Source of the DNA: an uncultured Candidatus Melainabacteria bacterium
Lineage (GTDB): Bacteria > Cyanobacteriota > Vampirovibrionia > Gastranaerophilales > Gastranaerophilaceae
Reading direction: 5' to 3'
DNA length: 64,000 bases
NCBI GenBank assembly: GCA_934693235.1
Contig: CAKUUY010000004.1
Coordinates: forward strand, 1-64,000
Part shown: positions 60,601-64,000 of the stretch, in pieces
How positions within the stretch are numbered: the first letter of the stretch is position 1
How the letters are laid out: every line of letters starts with the position of its first letter
Translations under genes and position numbers: made by a program
Notes under the pieces: model-generated
Databases searched by the model: none
Seen by the model: only the letters and a program-made list of their open reading frames with translations
What the model was told of the DNA's origin: nothing

Positions 60601-63217
60601 TGCTGTTACCTGCAAACGAACTATCTGTAATAGTTGCAGTATCACTTACCAACAAAGCGCCACCGCCAATTGCTGATTGAATAACTTCGACAGCTTCTTT
60701 ATCGTCATCTTTAACCGTAATATTGTTGCTGTTGTTTGTAAAAGTTGAATTATTGATAGTCAAAGTGCCGTCTGATGTAATCGCACCACCATTTGGAACA
60801 GATGAATTTCCAGCTTTTTCGCGATCAATTACAAGTTCTCCCTCAGATTTGTTGGATGAGAAAGTACTTGAATTAATGTTCATAGTTCCGTAGTTTGCAA
60901 TCGCGCCACCACGTTCAGCAGTGTTACCGGAAAAACTTGAACCTGAAATATTCATTGTTCCGCTGTTATCAATAGCACCGCCATCTTTTGCCGAGTTGTT
61001 TGTAAAAGTTGAATTTGCAACATCTAAAAGTCCTGCATTTCCGATTGCGCCACCATTATCAGCTTTGTTGGAATTAAATTTACTTGAATTAACCGCTAAT
61101 TTGTTAACTGTTTGATTTGCTAAAAGTGCACCACCTGCGGAGTCTTTACCTGTTGCAGAGTTTCCCGTAAATTCGGAGTTTTTAATTTCTTTCAAATTAG
61201 CTGTTAACGTGTTTCCCTCTGACGTTACGTCAGATGTAACGATTGCACCACCACCTGATTTTGCAGTATTATTTCTAAATTTACTGCTAATCGAATTGAT
61301 TACACCTGTGTTTGCAATCGCACCACCAATTCCATCAGATGAGTTGCTTTCAAAATTAGAATTGATTTTCTCAATTGTTCCAACATTTGCAATTGCACCG
61401 CCGGAAACATTTTCTCCGGTAGCTTTGTTTGCCGTAAACGAGCCGCCAATTGTTTTAATCGAGCCCAAATTATAAACAGCACCACCTGCTTTAGTAGCAC
61501 TGTTATTAGAAAAATCAGCACTTAATTTTTCTATCTTTCCGTAAGTATCATTCGTAACAGCTCCGCCGTATTCTGCAGTGTTAGCTTCAAAAGAACTTTC
61601 AGAAATATTCAAAACACCTTGACCATCTTTCGTTCCGCCATTAATGATAGCACCACCAATTTGGGCAGTATTACCTTTAAATGATGTTTGCGAAATAGTT
61701 GCATTACCGCTATTCATTATTGCGCCACCGCCAAGTCCGGCTTTATTGTTAGTAAAAGAACTGTTTTTTACAGTCAAATCTTTCCCTAAAACATTTTGAA
61801 TTGCTCCACCTGCACCAAAAACTGTTTTTGTTCCGTCTTCTGCAGAAACTTCGTTATAAGCTTGGTTTCCGTCAAAACTTGAACTATCAATAGCTAATGT
61901 TCCATTGTTTGCAATAGCGCCACCGGCAGAATTTGTACCTGTTGATTTGTTGTCTGTGAAAGCACCTTTTCTAATATTTAGAGTTCCATTATTAAAAATT
62001 GCACCTCCGGCATTTACGGCAGTATTGCTGTCAAATGTTACAGAATTAGCATCTCCTCCGCGAACTGTCGGGTCGCCGCCAAGTTCCATAGTACCTGCGT
62101 TATAAATTGCACCACCAACATTTTTAGCAGAATTACCTTTGAATGTTTGGTTAGAAAGAGTTGAACTTGTTACTGTTCCGTCTTTGTCATTGTATATAGC
62201 TCCACCAATGTTTGCAGAGTTATTTGTGAAACTTGCACGTCTTGATATGTTGTATTTACCTTTGTTGTAAACCGCTCCACCTGAAGCTGCAGTGTTTTCA
62301 CTAAATGTATTTGTTCCGGTAGAGTGTATTGTTCCCTCATTGTAGATTGCACCGCCATTACCCGTTGCTGAATTTTTTGTAAAAGTAGTATTTGTTAAAG
62401 AGCTAATTGTATCTTTATTGTATAAAGCACCACCATCGGCTTCCGTTGTATTTTGATCGAAAGTGGCATCTTTAATTTCTTTTACGGTTCCATCATTATA
62501 TATTGCACCGCCACCAAGTTTTGCAGAGTTTTTGGTAAAAGTTCCGCCTATAGAAGCTATCTCACCATAATTCCACTCAGTACCGGCAACATTGTCATTT
62601 TTACCGTTAAAAATTGCGCCACCATAAGCTGTTTCAGCAGTATTTCCTGTAAATGTTCCATTAATAGAACCAATTTTACCCTCATTACCTATAGCTCCAC
62701 CACTGTACGCAGTGTTGTTTTCAAAAGTACCGTTTATTGCTTCAATGATAGCACTTACAGGAACTTCATTTTTATTTTCGTCTAAATCGTAATCTCCGAA
62801 ATTATAAATAGCTCCGCCGTAGTCAGCAGAAGTATTTCCTTTGAATGTTGCAGAAATATTTTTTATAGTGCCATCATTGTAAATAGCTCCACCATCACCT
62901 AAAGCAGAATTATTTGTATAAACTTCTTTTTCTATATTATAAATAATACCGCCATTATTAAGTCCTCCACCATAATAAGCCTTATTGCCAGTATAAGTAT
63001 TATTTTGCAAATAATAAATCGTTCCGGTGTTATAAATACCGGCACCAAGCTTATCAGCCTCATTTTGAGCAGTTGTCATATCTATATTTTCATAATTTTG
63101 ATTGCCCCACGCACTAATTGTGGTAGTATTAACCCATCTATCAGATGCTGAAGATATGTTTGTTGACGCAAGAACAGCAGACACTGCCAACGACAAACCT
63201 AATAATTTTCTATTCAT
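57626..63217 (-). CDS. Giant Pmp-like autotransporter adhesin
   Basis: This is a 1,863-residue type V surface protein. A signal peptide (RKLLGLSLAVSAVLASTN) is followed by about 900 residues with more than thirty short repeats of the form GGAI-x-N-x-G and F-x-x-N-x-A (GGAIYNEGTI, TFTKNSATGNGGAI). This is the signature pattern of chlamydial polymorphic membrane proteins and their beta-helix. A less repetitive passenger follows. A linker (SEVAYSPIYKYGVAYD) and a C-terminal barrel of about 270 residues (GMWARPYTSFENVRL) are paralogous to those of the 36711-40331 protein. The start at 63217 has AGAGGGAATT. The longer frame does not. Confidence 0.93.
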   Translation of the reverse strand: MNRKLLGLSLAVSAVLASTNISSASDRWVNTTTISAWGNQNYENIDMTTAQNEADKLGAGIYNTGTIYYLQNNTYTGNKAYYGGGLNNGGIIYNIEKEVYTNNSALGDGGAIYNDGTIKNISATFKGNTSADYGGAIYNFGDYDLDENKNEVPVSAIIEAINGTFENNTAYSGGAIGNEGKIGSINGTFTGNTAETAYGGAIFNGKNDNVAGTEWNYGEIASIGGTFTKNSAKLGGGAIYNDGTVKEIKDATFDQNTTEADGGALYNKDTISSLTNTTFTKNSATGNGGAIYNEGTIHSTGTNTFSENTAASGGAVYNKGKYNISRRASFTNNSANIGGAIYNDKDGTVTSSTLSNQTFKGNSAKNVGGAIYNAGTMELGGDPTVRGGDANSVTFDSNTAVNAGGAIFNNGTLNIRKGAFTDNKSTGTNSAGGAIANNGTLAIDSSSFDGNQAYNEVSAEDGTKTVFGAGGAIQNVLGKDLTVKNSSFTNNKAGLGGGAIMNSGNATISQTSFKGNTAQIGGAIINGGTKDGQGVLNISESSFEANTAEYGGAVTNDTYGKIEKLSADFSNNSATKAGGAVYNLGSIKTIGGSFTANKATGENVSGGAIANVGTIEKINSNFESNSSDGIGGAIANTGVINSISSKFRNNTAKSGGGAIVTSDVTSEGNTLTANLKEIKNSEFTGNSATGKDSAGGALLANQTVNKLAVNSSKFNSNKADNGGAIGNAGLLDVANSTFTNNSAKDGGAIDNSGTMNISGSSFSGNTAERGGAIANYGTMNINSSTFSSNKSEGELVIDREKAGNSSVPNGGAITSDGTLTINNSTFTNNSNNITVKDDDKEAVEVIQSAIGGGALLVSDTATITDSSFAGNSTNYSGGAILTNGSTKLSVKNGAFANNSAGINGGAISAGADNVAASLLAPTANVEITDTDFANNTAGKYGGAIYYSNGNFNTTDNPTLTINAQKQDVVFTNNKAEKGGDIYLNNSTANLNASNGKQIVFNSGVAGNGTINTTGTIVLNSEITPDGGNLLVNAKDNSTIKASVDEYINGIDLTLGNGATLDLMNGKLGTAKLNNLTSNGGNVKIDMDLSRDDQIADIASVANGSGTLNLKDVNLIADLKDDSENSVSADLSQLNFGNLSIVTNDDLNVLTNDYLYTVKVQDKNLKVDRLNKDGVASKIDGFTLAVNQTDKVNGEDVILKDDRSFSATKDIEISGTGLDKGWTGEMGGNSLSVKGNGYTLNGADNKGLKIGNAQTLDIEDTNIVGFKTSDDRKGALTVGGKGNLNISAKNSDVRITGVNAGTSATEGVNLDNSIYFEGDSDANKSSATLTTSTGRSIIIDNGVRSANVNNEIKMQGNGTILFNGVVDPITLTNENARTIHNNQIKDVTYNMNSGMVGFTKDEYLSGGTNTLNMNGGMLSIANGAVGNIALKDLRLNANSNIAVDADLANSKMDTISADNVTGSANLNVSGINLISDATKDSTVINFVNDETLKSHITSSVSEVAYSPIYKYGVAYDPTQGSFEFTRGSSSDYNNVNPAVMVAPVAAQLGGYFNQLNAYDQAFSNMDLTMLMTREQRQALKTYNKYAYDGDGFGSVATSSGAIPEERAGMWARPYTSFENVRLKNGPKVSNVMYGTFFGGDTAIKEFRNGFDGVFSTYIGYNGSHQTFNGNSLWQNGGTFGLTGTLYRGNWFGGWTVATGLSGVDANTMYGSEDFGLWSIGTALKTGYNWELLDSKFIIQPHFMASYSLVDTFNYTNAAGLKIHSDPLNAVQLAPGLRFIGNLKDGWQPYVGLDFMWNIMDKTKFTAVETSLPQLSVKPYIQYGIGVQKRWGERSTGYAQAMFRNIGRNGVIFSFGYRAAFGRGK

Positions 63218-63293
63218 AATTCCCTCTTTACAAGTACAGTAATATGTCAATTATAGGTTATCTCTCGAATTATGTCAATTTATTAAGCCTCAA

Positions 63294-63821
63294 TCAATGG
63301 ATGTATTTTCTTGTCATAACGATATTTCCGTTTTCGTCATAGGCATTTGTTCCAAGCCAGTGAGCAATTAGTCTTCCTTGAGGACTATAGATGAAAGTTT
63401 CTTCTTTAGATACACGCAATCCCATATTTACCAGAACCCCTGACACTGTGTATTTATATGATTTGTAAGGAAAATTTAAACCACTTCTTTCTTCCATGTA
63501 GGCAAGATTTCCATCTTGATTGTAATACCAAACATGATATTTATCTTCATTATAAAGTACTGCATATGTAGCATCCGAAAAAAAAGCTAAAGTCCTATCT
63601 TCTAGGTTTACATTACCTTGAAGCGCATAACTAAGATTTTCTTTATTATTTTTATCTGTAATATTTTGCAAAACCAATTCTGAATTCAGTTTTTGAACAG
63701 GTGTACTTAAAAGTTCTTCCCTTGCAGAATTAACATTGTAATCAACTCCTCCGGTCAAAAATGTTTCTGCGCCACATGGAAGAGTAATCAGCATTATTAA
63801 AATAACAAAAATTTTTCGCAT
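63294..63821 (-). CDS. Exported protein, small
   Basis: This is a 175-residue protein with a signal peptide (MRKIFVILIMLITLPCGA). The mature part has YD-type repeats (AVLYNEDKYHVWYYNQDGNL, FIYSPQGRLIAHWLGTNAYD, ENGNIVMTRKYIH) that resemble RHS/MORN-like beta hairpins. I chose the ATG at 63821, since the longer frame adds 46 residues that do not look like an N-terminus. It lies 77 bp upstream of the giant autotransporter on the same strand, so the two may be linked. Function is unknown. Confidence 0.75.
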   Translation of the reverse strand: MRKIFVILIMLITLPCGAETFLTGGVDYNVNSAREELLSTPVQKLNSELVLQNITDKNNKENLSYALQGNVNLEDRTLAFFSDATYAVLYNEDKYHVWYYNQDGNLAYMEERSGLNFPYKSYKYTVSGVLVNMGLRVSKEETFIYSPQGRLIAHWLGTNAYDENGNIVMTRKYIH

Positions 63822-63969
63822 ATATATATTTTTATTGGATATTTTCAATTTGTCAATATTTAATAACTTTTGAAACAAGTTTTGTTTAATACAGATTACA
63901 GAGTCAAAATGCCACGATAGCGAAATTGAACAATAACTTGTTAGTGAAACAAACAACAAAAACAGTCAT

Positions 63970-64000
63970 TGTTTGAGCGTTTAGCGAGTTTGACTGTTTT
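63970..64000. repeat. Repeat E copy at the window end
   Basis: TGTTTGAGCGTTTAGCGAGT continues TTGACTGTTTT. It matches 14250-14280 except for small differences in the middle. The repeat is probably cut by the window edge. Confidence 0.65.

Noticed and set aside
58767..62785. Several plus-strand frames of 60 to 170 codons
   Set aside because: They are antisense to the repetitive autotransporter gene and mirror its repeats. They have no independent signals.
1..64000. CRISPR array, reverse transcriptase, DGR template repeat or insertion-sequence transposase
   Set aside because: I looked for regularly spaced repeats, for RT motifs such as YxDD in an RT context and for transposases, and saw none. 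The repeats present are dispersed and unlike CRISPR units.

Overview
The window is a 64 kb piece of an AT-rich bacterial chromosome with a Gram-negative style envelope. There are two autotransporters with outer-membrane barrels, a PilM/PilN/PilO-type pilus platform, three prepilin-like genes carrying the F-T-L-[AT]-E signal, a class A RNase P RNA and a primary-type sigma factor. Low GC, prepilins of the AFTLAEVLxTLGIIGVVA type, and many lineage-restricted proteins together point to the non-photosynthetic sister group of Cyanobacteria (Vampirovibrionia/Melainabacteria, perhaps Gastranaerophilales from gut). That placement is inference from protein style, not from a marker-gene tree.

Layout. 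0-3.4 kb: dispersed repeats, rnpB, a pilin-like gene and three small lineage-specific genes. 3.4-12.4 kb: a lone sugar-type substrate-binding protein, rarA, a PpiC-type chaperone lipoprotein, mfd, and murA coupled to a small protein. 12.6-14.7 kb: an unusual prepilin gene with a 14-G tract near its start, a repeat-built N-terminus and a GC-rich variable-looking C-terminus, followed by repeat-rich intergenic DNA. 14.7-27.2 kb: grpE, dnaJ, a secreted beta-propeller, a methyltransferase, a ComF-like protein, a second prepilin, a radical SAM protein, a PilM-PilN fusion with PilO, nadA, rlmB and a sigma-70 factor. 27.4-45.1 kb: an accessory region ending at an integrase and excisionase-like gene beside tRNA-Ser. 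It holds a large HELYH metallopeptidase-like protein, hipBA, an adenine-methyltransferase-like gene, a DUF2971-like protein, small regulators, two minimal tyrosine recombinases, an invertible promoter and an autotransporter operon, a DUF3987-like gene and an XRE repressor. 45-64 kb: core genes (dapF, rpsF-ssb-rpsR, dnaB, pncC) mixed with lineage-specific proteins, a zeta-toxin-like protein, and a 1,863-residue Pmp-like autotransporter.

Most notable system. At 34.5-40.3 kb two FimB/FimE-sized tyrosine recombinase genes lie directly before a 143-bp segment bounded by perfect 23-bp inverted repeats. The segment contains a near-consensus sigma-70 promoter (TTGACG, 17-bp spacer, TATAAT). As assembled it points away from a three-gene operon ending in a 1,206-residue autotransporter. 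Flipping the segment would point it into that operon. This reads as a fim-like ON/OFF switch, captured OFF, controlling a surface autotransporter inside or beside an integrative element. A second surface-variation locus, the poly-G/variable-tail prepilin at 12.6-14.1 kb, suggests that surface variation is a theme of this genome.
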